A stretch of 43,363 nucleotides of DNA. Origin: an uncultured Pirellula sp. GTDB taxonomy: Bacteria; Planctomycetota; Planctomycetia; Pirellulales; Pirellulaceae. Within the stretch, counting starts at the first letter, position 1. Every line of letters starts with the position of its first letter. A model generated the notes under the pieces. That model ran no database searches. It was given only the letters and a program-made list of their open reading frames with translations, and was not told the origin of the DNA. Positions 9,668-18,925 of the stretch are shown piece after piece. A program made the translations under genes and the position numbers. The stretch lies in NCBI GenBank assembly GCA_903858115.1, contig CAIOHR010000154.1, forward strand, positions 1 to 43,363. Reading direction: 5' to 3'.

Positions 9668-10079
9668 TTACTTTCCCTCGATACGAATCATGGATTGACG
9701 TGTTTCCTCATCCACCGTGTTCGATAGAAAAATTACACTGCCGTCTACATGCGCGACGTGGTAGCCATAGGAATGGGATCATTGTTCGCCAACTATGCAA
9801 AAGATTGCCATCGTCATCCACTGTGAATGCTGACGGGAACGAACCATACTTTTCGTGATAATTGAGGAGCGCTAGGCTGATCTGCTTGAGATTTTTAGCG
9901 CATTGCATTCGACGAGCGGCTAGTCGCGCCGTCCGCACGGCAGGTAACATGAGCCCTACCAAGACGAACAACAATGCCGCAACAACGCACAGCTTTATAA
10001 AGAAGTCTGCACCGCGTCGCCTTGGGATATCGGGAGCGATTGATTCGTTCAAAGGATTATAGGGATTATCTTCCTTCAT
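9668..10079 (-). pseudogene. DUF1559 protein, internally deleted and frameshifted
   Basis: The ATG at 10079 has CGGAG upstream. The N-terminal part is a normal short DUF1559 protein: a cytoplasmic lead, a hydrophobic helix ([20 protein letters not shown]), then [33 protein letters not shown] and [10 protein letters not shown]. Directly afterwards the sequence jumps, one frame over, to the end of the family: [18 protein letters not shown], with a stop at 9668-9670. The roughly 100 or more residues that normally separate these blocks are missing. The uncorrected frame ends at 9708 in unrelated residues. I read this as a deletion plus frameshift, so the product should be non-functional. Confidence 0.75.
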
Positions 10080-10231
10080 GGGCATGCTCCGAATGCAGGT
10101 AAAGTACCATTCGCTTCCTTGAGCAAAAGGCGAACAAAACCAGATTACAATAGCACGTTTGGCCTGTAAACTACAACCTTGAAAGAGATTGTAAACTATC
10201 AAGCCACAACTATCTACGTTGGGCGAGGTGA

Positions 10232-10467
10232 ATGAGAGTACTCGTTGATACAAATGTATTGATTCGCCTTTCCAGCCGTCGAATCCAAGTTCTCCCATTG
10301 CCGCGTCCGCAATTCATGGACTCCGAAAACATGACTTCGAGTTGGTTATGGTTCCGCAGAACCTATACGAGCTATAGGGCGTTGCTACTCGGAATGTGAC
10401 TCTCAATGGCTTTGGTATGTCTGCAAGTGACACATTCTTGTCTGGCCTACTTCCGCCGCTGACTTGA
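10232..10467 (+). pseudogene. Broken PIN-domain (VapC-like) gene
   Basis: An ATG at 10232 with GAGG just upstream opens a typical PIN start, [14 protein letters not shown], with the first acidic metal ligand (Asp) and the conserved TNVLIR. After about 20 codons the frame breaks. The match continues one frame over as [20 protein letters not shown], then an in-frame TAG, then GVATRNVTLNGFGMSASD. These blocks are in the order and spacing of PIN ribonuclease toxins. The later acidic motifs cannot be followed past about 10467. At least one frameshift and one nonsense mutation make it dead. No antitoxin gene is recognisable upstream. It sits divergent to the DUF1559 pseudogene in a decayed patch. 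Confidence 0.7.
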
Positions 10468-10565
10468 GTATGCTGGTCAAGTGCGGAAAGCAAAAGCTCC
10501 ACTACCAATTGGAATTCACGCTCTACACCCATAAAGGAGCTGCTACAGGATCGCGGAGCGATCCA

Positions 10566-11537
10566 CTACAATGAATCAATGACCTCTCCGCCGGATCGGG
10601 TGCCGAGGGATTGCCAGACGGATCTTTCGATTGACGAAGAAACGAATTGGATCGAACCGTCCATGCGAAGTGCGTTCACGCCACCCGTATGATAGCTGCG
10701 GCTTGTTACCACGGCATACGTTGGAAGCGTTGTCGAACGACCTTCACGCATCGAATTGAAGTCGATGTCATACGTTTTATTCCCCGAAACGAACTTCACA
10801 AATGTATTGGGAGTAAAGGTCGTCGTAAATCCGGTCTGATGGATGCGAGCGTCTACCCATTCTGTATGCCCCGAATCCACCTTGAACTCGCCACCAAAAC
10901 CTGCCACTTGATCCGGCGATGAAGGTATCGACGCTGTACCCGCAGGATTGCCACCGTCGCGAAGATACGGCGTGAATGCCTTCACTTCTGCGATACCTAG
11001 TGTATTGCTTGTCCCATCCGTTATCTCGGCAATACGCAAAGGGCGATTCAGTAGAAAGACTCCCGTACCCTTGTCTTGTGGCGGTTGGTAGATGTGCCAA
11101 ACTCCCGCGTTGCCAGCATAGTTCAATGGATAATGAACAAAGGTGGGGCCATCGGGTCGTTCTCGATCATTGATCTCACTCGGACAAAGAAGATATGAAA
11201 CGCGGATCTTCGCAACTTGTGGTTGCTGGCTAATCGGAATCGAGAAGTCGATCAAGTTCTGTAGCTGCGCCTGCTCGCAGTAAGGGAGTAGCTTTGTATG
11301 AAAACTCCAATAGACCGTGCTCCCGTAGGCTCGATAATCGCCAAGTGGTGGAAAGGATCGCAATGCCGATTCATGGTTATGCAATGCTAAACCAATCTGA
11401 CGCATATTGTTTTGGCATGACATTCGGCGGGCCGCTTCCCGTGCCGACTGCACCGCAGGAAGGAGCAATCCTACTAGGATTCCGATGATGGCGATGACCA
11501 CCAAGAGTTCAACAAGGGTAAAGGCACGGCGGTTCAT
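10566..11537 (-). CDS. DUF1559 protein with prepilin-type N-terminus
   Basis: This is a 323-residue protein. I chose the ATG at 11537 because it gives the canonical start [17 protein letters not shown], a type IV prepilin-like cleavage and methylation motif, followed by [20 protein letters not shown]. The C-terminal part has the family H-x-G-G-V-N-x-x-x-x-DGS block ([19 protein letters not shown]). DUF1559 proteins form very large families in planctomycetes and are thought to be pseudopilin-like envelope proteins. Their exact job is unknown. The copy is full length, unlike the deleted relative at 9668-10079. Confidence 0.9.
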   Translation of the reverse strand: MNRRAFTLVELLVVIAIIGILVGLLLPAVQSAREAARRMSCQNNMRQIGLALHNHESALRSFPPLGDYRAYGSTVYWSFHTKLLPYCEQAQLQNLIDFSIPISQQPQVAKIRVSYLLCPSEINDRERPDGPTFVHYPLNYAGNAGVWHIYQPPQDKGTGVFLLNRPLRIAEITDGTSNTLGIAEVKAFTPYLRDGGNPAGTASIPSSPDQVAGFGGEFKVDSGHTEWVDARIHQTGFTTTFTPNTFVKFVSGNKTYDIDFNSMREGRSTTLPTYAVVTSRSYHTGGVNALRMDGSIQFVSSSIERSVWQSLGTRSGGEVIDSL

Positions 11538-11672
11538 TAAATTTTCTTCATCAGGAGATACGGCATTCAAATCCGTTGCGCATCGCTAACTCAACAAGTA
11601 TCGACGAATTGTACCAACCGCGGAGCAGCAAAATATGGTGCTCTTGTTAGCTCTTGGTGAAGATTCCGTAAA

Positions 11673-12611
11673 CTAGCCGATACGCTTCATGACTGCATCG
11701 AGAGTTGGCTTGATCGCAGCAGCACTTGCCTTAAGGCCCTGAATTTCCTTGGGCCATAAATCGAGTTCCACTCGCGAAATCGCTCCCTTTCGACCAACGA
11801 TCGTTGGGACCGAAATGGCAACATGATCGAGCCCGTAGCACGCCCCATCTTGCACCGTACTGACCGGCATGATCCGATGTTGATCCAGAGCAATCGCGTG
11901 GATAACGTCACGAATTGCGATACCTACCGCAAAACCAGCTCCGCCCTTCTTGGACAAACACTCCGCACCAGAACCCTTGGTGCGTGTGAAGATCTTTTCT
12001 GCCAATGTCGAATTCCAACCTGGGTACTTTTCCAATGGTAACGATCCCACAGTCGCACTCGACCACACAGGTATCATGCTGTCACCATGCTCCCCAAGGA
12101 TCAACGCCCGAGTCTGTGTTGGTGATGTACCAAGCGCCTCCGAAATAAGAGAGCAAAATCGAATCGTATCCAATTGTGTTCCAAGGCCGATCACTTGTGT
12201 CGCAGGAAGCCCCAATCGTTTTGCCGCGACATACGTCAGGATATCGACAGGATTAGAAACCACGAGAATGATCGCACTGGACTTCGGGCCGGCTTTCTTG
12301 ACCTCATCGAGAATCCCTACAAACAAATCGGTATTTCGATTGATCAAATCCAATCGCGACTCCTCGGGCTTTCTTCGCAAACCGGCCGTGATGCAGATCA
12401 CATCCGAGCTTGGGATATGTTCGTAGCCGCCAGAGTTCACCACTTGGTCTGCAACACTGGGTGTTCCGTGCATCAGATCGAGCGCATGACCAGCAGCCAA
12501 GTTGGCGTTCAAGTCGATGAGGCTGATCTCTCGAACAACACCTCCGCATTGCAATGCGTAACCTGCACACGATCCAACCAATCCGCCGCCGCCAATAATG
12601 CTAACTTTCAT
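11673..12611 (-). CDS. Lactate/malate dehydrogenase of the BMC locus
   Basis: This is a 312-residue NAD-dependent 2-hydroxyacid dehydrogenase. Visible features are the Rossmann start IIGGGGLVGS (residues 5-14), AGLRRKPEESRLDL (76-89), SNPVDI (119-124), LDTIRF (147-152, catalytic Asp148 and substrate Arg151) and GEHGDS with catalytic His175. At the position that separates LDH (Gln) from MDH (Arg) it has Arg80, which is malate-like, but the following ESRLDL is lactate-like. Its role here may be NAD recycling or handling of the lactate made from lactaldehyde, which is inference. It is the last gene of the BMC cluster but is separated from the aldolase by 218 bp holding a strong palindrome. It has no visible targeting peptide. 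The start at 12611 was chosen because the Rossmann motif begins at once. Confidence 0.85.
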   Translation of the reverse strand: MKVSIIGGGGLVGSCAGYALQCGGVVREISLIDLNANLAAGHALDLMHGTPSVADQVVNSGGYEHIPSSDVICITAGLRRKPEESRLDLINRNTDLFVGILDEVKKAGPKSSAIILVVSNPVDILTYVAAKRLGLPATQVIGLGTQLDTIRFCSLISEALGTSPTQTRALILGEHGDSMIPVWSSATVGSLPLEKYPGWNSTLAEKIFTRTKGSGAECLSKKGGAGFAVGIAIRDVIHAIALDQHRIMPVSTVQDGACYGLDHVAISVPTIVGRKGAISRVELDLWPKEIQGLKASAAAIKPTLDAVMKRIG

Positions 12612-12735
12612 GATGCTTTGAAGATCTATTTCGAGGAGTTGTGAAGTAATTTGTGGGAGTTGTTTACTGCTGGGAAACAAGATCGAGGTGTGATGGAAAC
12701 AGTAGCCTTCGGCTGGAAAACTGGGGCTTGCGCCC

Positions 12736-12817
12736 GACGGCTCATTAAAGCCGTCTCATCCCAACCCGAAGCGTGAGCGAGGGATTCGGTTTCCCTCGCT
12801 CACGCGTCGGGTTGGGA
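12736..12817. repeat. Palindromic intergenic repeat of planctomycete type
   Basis: Two stem-loops lie between the aldolase and dehydrogenase genes. A small one pairs GACGGCT with AGCCGTC (about 12736-12755). The large one has 26-base arms, 12759-12784 and 12792-12817, matching at 25 of 26 positions around a 7-base loop. The arm core is CCCAACCCGAAGCGTGAGCG. Repeats with this core are familiar from Rhodopirellula-type genomes. A stem this strong between two genes of one operon could reduce read-through or stabilise the upstream transcript. Confidence 0.85.
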
Positions 12818-12829
12818 CAGATCTATCGA

Positions 12830-13762
12830 CTAGGCATTAAGTTGCTTCAGCACTTGTGCGGTGATCAACTTGACCAGTTGTTCTTGATCCATGCCACCTA
12901 GATCGGAACTGCTCGCTGCACCGGTGCTTGCCGTGTTGGCGCGAAGCACGGGAGCAGCCGTCGAAACCGCTTGCGCCACCGCAGCTTCTACACTACCGGC
13001 TGGCATCGGTGGCGGAGCTGGAAAGGCACGGCGTGCGACTCCCGACTCTTTCCAGGAATCTCGGAAGATATCGTTCGCGCACACATCGCAGTTCTTGTAC
13101 TCTGGCGTGTTTCGTGGATCAGCCCAACCCCACTTTTGCTTCAAGTCGAGAAGTTCTTTCTCTTCGCGATGATCAAAGTAAGAAACATTCCCCAACTGCT
13201 TGGCCAACATCAGAATACGGCAGTACGCATCGAGAATTTCGGTCCACCAATAGGCTTGTTCCACATCGATACCGTAGCTTACCGTACCGTGGTTCGCCAA
13301 AATGATGATGTTCGTCTTGGATACGAATGGCAGAATCGTATCTGCAAATGCTTGCCCGCCAGGGGTTTCGTATTTGGTAATTGGCACGTCGCCGATGAAT
13401 ACTTCGACTTCTGGCAGTACGCATTGTGGAATCGGTTCGCGTGCTACTGCAAAGGCTGTTGCATGCGGTGGATGGCAATGCACAACACTCTTGATGTCGG
13501 GACGCTGTTTGTAAATCTCCAAATGCAATAACGCTTCGCTGGATCTCTTCTTGACGCCCGAGATCTGCTTGCCAGTCATGTCGATGGACGAGATATCCTC
13601 AGGCTTGAGGAAGCCTTTGCTGTGCATGGTAGGAGTACACAAAACTTCGTTGTCACTGATGCGGACAGTGATGTTTCCGTCGTTTGCGGCTGCGAATCCT
13701 TTGTTGTAGAGCCGGCGGCCCATTTCACAGATGTCTTGTTTGATCTTGTGAGCATTGATCAT
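12830..13762 (-). CDS. Class II aldolase of the PVM microcompartment
   Basis: This is a 310-residue zinc aldolase of the FucA/RhaD/AraD class, expected to cleave L-fuculose- or L-rhamnulose-1-phosphate to DHAP and L-lactaldehyde inside the compartment. The catalytic pattern is complete: Glu76 in SSEALLH, His95 and His97 in VVHCHPPH, and His158 in ANHGT. This matches the FucA set (Glu73, His92, His94, His155) at a constant offset of three. The catalytic domain ends near residue 235. It is followed by a linker rich in Ala, Pro and Ser and then a terminal amphipathic helix (MDQEQLVKLITAQVLKQLNA, about 290-309), which fits a shell-targeting peptide. The gene is 59 bp downstream of a BMC-P gene. 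Sugar specificity cannot be read from the sequence. Confidence 0.9.
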   Translation of the reverse strand: MINAHKIKQDICEMGRRLYNKGFAAANDGNITVRISDNEVLCTPTMHSKGFLKPEDISSIDMTGKQISGVKKRSSEALLHLEIYKQRPDIKSVVHCHPPHATAFAVAREPIPQCVLPEVEVFIGDVPITKYETPGGQAFADTILPFVSKTNIIILANHGTVSYGIDVEQAYWWTEILDAYCRILMLAKQLGNVSYFDHREEKELLDLKQKWGWADPRNTPEYKNCDVCANDIFRDSWKESGVARRAFPAPPPMPAGSVEAAVAQAVSTAAPVLRANTASTGAASSSDLGGMDQEQLVKLITAQVLKQLNA

Positions 13763-13821
13763 ATTGTTACCGATTTACTTTCGAAGTAGTTCTCGCGGAG
13801 TGTCTGATTAGGAATAGTTGA

Positions 13822-14103
13822 TTATGGAAATAAATTGATTTCGTCTAAAATCGCTGCGTTATAGGCGTCCACCGGCTTTTGCACGGGTCGAAACGCTTGG
13901 GCGGCTTCTGCACCATCGCTCACCGCAATGATGGAACCTTCGTTCGCTCCTAGATCATCCCACACAACAACGAGATCGGGGTCGACAACTTTGCGTCCCA
14001 ATAACGTGTCGCCATGTGGAATGGCGGTCTTAAGCGTCGCCCCTACAAAACTGGGATGGCTCCGGCTCAAGGTTACCGTTCCGTTCACAAGGTATAGCTG
14101 CAT
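13822..14103 (-). CDS. BMC-P (EutN/CcmL) pentamer shell protein, copy 1
   Basis: This is a 93-residue EutN/CcmL-family protein that should form pentamers capping the vertices of the polyhedral shell. The start MQLYLVNGTVTLSRSHPSF, the LLGRKVVDPD turn, WDDLGANEGSIIAVSDG and the short helical end are typical of the family, and the length is normal. It lies 13 bp downstream of the unknown-function gene and 59 bp upstream of the aldolase. It differs clearly from the other two BMC-P proteins of the operon, as expected when each has its own place or interaction. Confidence 0.9.
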   Translation of the reverse strand: MQLYLVNGTVTLSRSHPSFVGATLKTAIPHGDTLLGRKVVDPDLVVVWDDLGANEGSIIAVSDGAEAAQAFRPVQKPVDAYNAAILDEINLFP

Positions 14104-14116
14104 GATCTTTCCCTCG

Positions 14117-14824
14117 TTAGTGAATACGCTTCAAGTGTTCGAACAAATGCCTTGATGCATTACAAATAGATGGAACATTCCATTTGGATGCACTCAAGAT
14201 TAATAAGTTGACGGGCACCTCGGACAGCACGGCAGGCAGGTCGCTCCATTGGCTTACCACCGCAGGTCGAAGATTTTCATCCCGGGCCGCTTGCCAACAC
14301 GCCGCATGCGGCGAGGCTGCGACCAACACGCCCGCTTGATGACCGTTTCTCAGTCCGTTTGCAATCTCTCGCAAAGCAGCCGTATCGTCATGCAGTTGTG
14401 CTCGCACGTTCGCTTGTTTCGAGCACATTTGCTTCTCGATTGCAACCATCGCCTGACAGGAACCTGCAATGATCAATCGCTGCGGTCGCACTTTCGATGG
14501 CACCGTTGAAGCAGCGGCATCCTGCTTTACTATCGAATTCGGTGACGAGACTGCATTCTCATCTTTGACGATGGCCACCTTGGCTTGGCGGCAAAGATCT
14601 CGGGCTGCTGGCGTAACGACTGCTGATCGCAACAATCGAAGCGTCTGAATGCCAGAGAGTCTTCCCTCCAATGTGGAGGCGCTAACAACATGGTCCGCAA
14701 TCGCGAGCTCATTGCTAACCACAACGGAGCTAGGTTGCTGCGTGGATCCAGCCAAATCGCCAGCGAGCAATGTGCTGAGCACCTTGCGTACGATGGATTC
14801 GATTTCAACTGGATTCACGTTCAT
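14117..14824 (-). CDS. PVM operon protein of unknown function with targeting-peptide-like N-terminus
   Basis: This is a 235-residue protein between two BMC-P genes. Residues 3-22 (VNPVEIESIVRKVLSTLLAG) form an amphipathic helix close to those at the start of PduL and the aldehyde dehydrogenase, so it is probably a cargo protein. A variable linker follows. The next block, SAVVTPAARDLCRQAKVAIV (about residues 64-83), resembles the VTPxARDxxxxxxI element seen in several BMC-associated proteins. The second half has GVLVAASPHAACWQAARDEN and VNLLILSASK, with a loose likeness to RpiB/LacAB-type sugar isomerases, but I do not see the catalytic Cys or the usual GTGxG motif. I propose no reaction. The ATG at 14824 is 35 bp after the preceding stop. 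Confidence 0.65.
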   Translation of the reverse strand: MNVNPVEIESIVRKVLSTLLAGDLAGSTQQPSSVVVSNELAIADHVVSASTLEGRLSGIQTLRLLRSAVVTPAARDLCRQAKVAIVKDENAVSSPNSIVKQDAAASTVPSKVRPQRLIIAGSCQAMVAIEKQMCSKQANVRAQLHDDTAALREIANGLRNGHQAGVLVAASPHAACWQAARDENLRPAVVSQWSDLPAVLSEVPVNLLILSASKWNVPSICNASRHLFEHLKRIH

Positions 14825-14859
14825 GGTTCCAATAATGTTCTGGCTTGAAACTCAAGCGA

Positions 14860-15120
14860 TTAGTCGTCTAAAAGACCTAACACGGCCCAGCGGATGGGAC
14901 TGTTGTCTACTCCAAACATTTCTTTGACGCAGCTTCCGTCGCTGGTCAACATCACGTATTCACCCGCACCTGCACCGAAGCGATCGACTGCCAACAATGG
15001 AGCGCCGTCTGGCGTCTTTCCATCGGACAACATCGGTTGGCAAACAAGCAGCTTCAGGTTTGCCAAGCTGCCGTGCTTGGCTGTCGAAGTAGCATTGCCT
15101 AGGACTTTGGCGGATTGCAT
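14860..15120 (-). CDS. BMC-P (EutN/CcmL) pentamer shell protein, copy 2
   Basis: This is an 86-residue EutN/CcmL-family vertex protein. It has the family elements AKVLGNATSTAKHGSLANLKLLVCQP near the start (seen as two adjacent blocks), DRFGAGAGEYVMLTSDG in the middle and PIRWAVLGLLD at the end. The DxxGAGxGExV turn is the usual pore-side loop of BMC-P pentamers. It starts 17 bp after the aldehyde dehydrogenase stop and is followed by the unknown-function gene 35 bp on. Confidence 0.92.
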   Translation of the reverse strand: MQSAKVLGNATSTAKHGSLANLKLLVCQPMLSDGKTPDGAPLLAVDRFGAGAGEYVMLTSDGSCVKEMFGVDNSPIRWAVLGLLDD

Positions 15121-15137
15121 CGAGTTGTTCGCAATTC

Positions 15138-16610
15138 TTACGAAGGGTTGCCGAGGATAAACAAATCATCGATGAGCGAACATCGTCTTTCGCGTGTGAA
15201 GGTCAACGGTGTTGTCACCCCTTCGCCGGTTGGACCTGCGATTGAGAAGGATAGATACCCTTCCCCGCCCAATCCCAACGCTGCCATGCACGGGCCATTC
15301 TTAACGAACAGCGTTGTGTCCATCGCGCGAGCCATGCGAGTCATGTTGCGGACATTTCGCGAATGGATGATGCTCGTGTGTCGGTAGCCATGCTCCGACT
15401 GTTGAGCACACTTCACGCATTCATCGAAATCTTTGCATCGTACAAAAGGTACGAAGGGCATCATCTGCTCGGTTTGAACAAAGGGATGATCCTTGGTAGT
15501 TTCTCCGAACACCAGCAACACGCTCGGATCGATACTCTTGCCAGCCGCCGCAGCCAGTTTGACCGCATCTTGGCCGAGCAACTCTTTGCGTGGAGCGTGA
15601 TGAGCATCCGCACCTTCGCCGACCACTTGCAATGCGGCATGGGTAAGTCGTTCCACTTCCGGTGCATTGAGTCGTACTGCACCAGCGCGTTCCATCGCCG
15701 ACATCATGGCGTCGAAGACGGACGATACGACGAAGACTTGCTTCTCCGCGATGCACAACAGGTTATTATCAAAGGAGGCACCATCGATGATGCATCGCGC
15801 GGCGTGATCCAGATCGGCGGTCTCATCCACAACGACTGGAGGATTGCCGGGGCCAGCCACCACGGCTCGCTTGCCGCTGTTGAGAGCCGCGCGAGCCACC
15901 GCAGGACCACCCGTTACGCAGATCAAAGCGATGCTGCGATGCTTGAAAAGCTGTTGTGCGGACTCAAGCGTTGGTTCGCAGATGAGGGAGATCAGATTAT
16001 CGATGCCGAGATCGGCGTGGATCGCCTGATTGAAGCGTCGAACGCCTTCGGCCGCTACTTTCTTGCCGCTTGGGTGCGGGTTCACGACGACTGCGTTTCC
16101 AGACGCGATCATGCTGACCGCATTGCCTGTAATAGTCGGTAACGAGTGGGTCACCGGCGTGATGGCTCCGATGACTCCGAACGGAGCATGCTCAATCACC
16201 GCCAGCCCATGATCGCCGCTGTAACATTCCGTTCGCAAGAATTCAACTCCTGGCGTCTTCTCGCCGAGAGTCTTCAGTTTGCCAATCTTGTGTTCAAGGC
16301 GACCGATTTTGGTCTCGTTCATTTCCATGGTGCCCAGTTCAACGCAGTTCTCAATCGAAATACGTCGAATGTGCTCGATAATGCGACGGCGATGCTCGAT
16401 GGGGCGATCGCGAAGTTGCTCAAAGGCCAACCTCGCGGATCGGACGGCATCGTCCACATTGTCAAACAGTCCATAGCGACCGTAAGCGATACCGGAACTC
16501 GAACTGGAAGCGTTGATCGTTGCCGTAGCACCGGTCGCGCCTGCCGAATTCCGAACTTGGTTGATGACTTGTTCAACAACCGAACGAATAAGGGACTCTG
16601 AAACTTGCAT
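15138..16610 (-). CDS. CoA-acylating aldehyde dehydrogenase (EutE/PduP type)
   Basis: This is a 490-residue enzyme that should oxidise lactaldehyde, or a related aldehyde, to its acyl-CoA with NAD. The catalytic Cys286 lies in DNNLLCIAEK, the EutE/PduP form of the active site. Other family blocks are PFGVIGAITPVTHSLPT, GNAVVVNPHP, CVTGGPAV and AGPGNPPVVVD. Residues 1-20 (SESLIRSVVEQVINQVR) form an amphipathic targeting-type helix followed by a loose Gly/Ala/Ser linker (22-42), so it is a likely core cargo. Spacing is very tight: 3 bp after one BMC-P stop and 17 bp before the next BMC-P start, supporting one transcript. Length is normal for PduP-type enzymes with an N-terminal extension. Confidence 0.92.
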   Translation of the reverse strand: MQVSESLIRSVVEQVINQVRNSAGATGATATINASSSSSGIAYGRYGLFDNVDDAVRSARLAFEQLRDRPIEHRRRIIEHIRRISIENCVELGTMEMNETKIGRLEHKIGKLKTLGEKTPGVEFLRTECYSGDHGLAVIEHAPFGVIGAITPVTHSLPTITGNAVSMIASGNAVVVNPHPSGKKVAAEGVRRFNQAIHADLGIDNLISLICEPTLESAQQLFKHRSIALICVTGGPAVARAALNSGKRAVVAGPGNPPVVVDETADLDHAARCIIDGASFDNNLLCIAEKQVFVVSSVFDAMMSAMERAGAVRLNAPEVERLTHAALQVVGEGADAHHAPRKELLGQDAVKLAAAAGKSIDPSVLLVFGETTKDHPFVQTEQMMPFVPFVRCKDFDECVKCAQQSEHGYRHTSIIHSRNVRNMTRMARAMDTTLFVKNGPCMAALGLGGEGYLSFSIAGPTGEGVTTPLTFTRERRCSLIDDLFILGNPS

Positions 16611-16613
16611 AGA

Positions 16614-16922
16614 TTATTGACGCTTGTAAACGTTGTTTTTCTCGATGTGTACCGTATCTACGATGCCAATGATGACACAGTCGATAGGCAGTTTATTGGT
16701 TTCGGGTGTGAATCGAGCACTGCTTCCCTGCGAGATGAGAACCATATCACCGACTCCGGCTCCCAAGGTATCCACGGCAATGAAAGTACGACCAGTAGTC
16801 ACTAGCTCCGAACGTTCTTTGGGTTCGAGACGAAAAGGTTCGACGACCAGCAATTTTTGGCCAACCATCGAGTCCACCTTTTGCGTGGCGACGACGGACC
16901 CAGTAACTTTAGCGACGAACAT
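16614..16922 (-). CDS. BMC-P (EutN/CcmL) pentamer shell protein, copy 3
   Basis: This is a 102-residue EutN/CcmL-family vertex protein. The start MFVAKVTGSVVATQKVDSM, then GQKLLVVEPFRL, VDTLGAGVGDMVLISQGSSAR and the end DCVIIGIVD are typical. It is the longest of the three BMC-P proteins because of a loop around KERSELVTTGRT. The gene lies 18 bp downstream of acetate kinase and 3 bp upstream of the aldehyde dehydrogenase, so translation of the latter may be coupled to it. Confidence 0.92.
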   Translation of the reverse strand: MFVAKVTGSVVATQKVDSMVGQKLLVVEPFRLEPKERSELVTTGRTFIAVDTLGAGVGDMVLISQGSSARFTPETNKLPIDCVIIGIVDTVHIEKNNVYKRQ

Positions 16923-16940
16923 AGTTGGTTCTCATTTCCA

Positions 16941-18128
<1,188 letters not shown>

Positions 18129-18156
18129 GGTAAACCTGTCACTCCGTTGAGGGGAA

Positions 18157-18426
18157 CTATTTGAAGAAAGCCGAAACGAGACCTTCTGCAGGACGTGCGA
18201 TGACGTGGCTGCTCACCAATTCACCGACTTGGGCTGCTGCTGCTGCGCCTGCTTCGACTGCGGCGCGTACGCTACCGACGTCTCCGCAAACAACTGTTGT
18301 TACGTAGGCACCGCCGATATCGACTCGCTTGACGATGTCGACGCTGGCTGCCTTTGCCATGGCATCGGTGGCTTCGATCAAAGCCAGCAAGCCTTTGGTT
18401 TCAATCAATCCAATTGCATTCTGCAT
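18157..18426 (-). CDS. BMC-H hexamer shell protein, copy 1
   Basis: This is an 89-residue single-BMC-domain protein. I chose the ATG at 18426, which gives the canonical start MQNAIGLIETKGLLALIEAT. Residues before it in the same frame are unrelated. It has AYVTTVVCGDVGSVRAAVEAG and ends SSHVIARPAEGLVSAFFK, the usual C-terminal signature IxxPH/xExL. Hexamers of such proteins tile the shell facets and their central pores pass metabolites. Length is typical. It is 82 bp downstream of the second BMC-H gene and 28 bp upstream of acetate kinase. Confidence 0.95.
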   Translation of the reverse strand: MQNAIGLIETKGLLALIEATDAMAKAASVDIVKRVDIGGAYVTTVVCGDVGSVRAAVEAGAAAAAQVGELVSSHVIARPAEGLVSAFFK

Positions 18427-18508
18427 GTTGCTATCACTCGAACTAAAAAATGTTGTTGTTGTTGGCACAGTCGCGCATCGCGATCTGTGGTGTTATTCAT
18501 CCGCGGTG

Positions 18509-18811
18509 TTATTCTGCGGAAGACGAAGGTGCATTGACTTTGAGCACTTTGTTCAAATCGTCATGCGGACGCGCGATAACTTGAACACTCATCACTTGGC
18601 CTACACGACCCGCAGCCGCGGCGCCAGCATCAGTTGCGGCTTTGACCGCAGCCACATCACCGCTGACGAAAGCGGATACAAGACCGCTTCCGACTTTGTC
18701 CCAGCCAAGGAACTTAACATTTGCTGCCTTCATCATCGCGTCAACTGCCTCGACCAAGGCGATAAAGCCTTTGGTCTCGATCATGCCGAGCGCTTCGTTG
18801 ACTTTAGCCAT
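18509..18811 (-). CDS. BMC-H hexamer shell protein, copy 2
   Basis: This is a 100-residue single-BMC-domain protein. The ATG at 18811 has GGAG 8 nt upstream. It reads [20 protein letters not shown], then [20 protein letters not shown] and [16 protein letters not shown], all canonical BMC-H blocks, with a short acidic and Ser-rich tail (APSSSAE) that copy 1 lacks. It is the first shell gene of the operon, 114 bp after pduL, and so is likely among the most highly expressed. No tandem-domain shell protein (BMC-T) is present in the window. Confidence 0.95.
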   Translation of the reverse strand: MAKVNEALGMIETKGFIALVEAVDAMMKAANVKFLGWDKVGSGLVSAFVSGDVAAVKAATDAGAAAAGRVGQVMSVQVIARPHDDLNKVLKVNAPSSSAE

Positions 18812-18925
18812 TCGAATTCTCCAATAAGGGTTAGGTAACTAAGAAGCAAAACTAGGATTTGGGCGTTTGAGTTGGAAGTTGGATCGCGAGATTCACGATC
18901 AGGGCATCGGCATGCGAACATTCGA

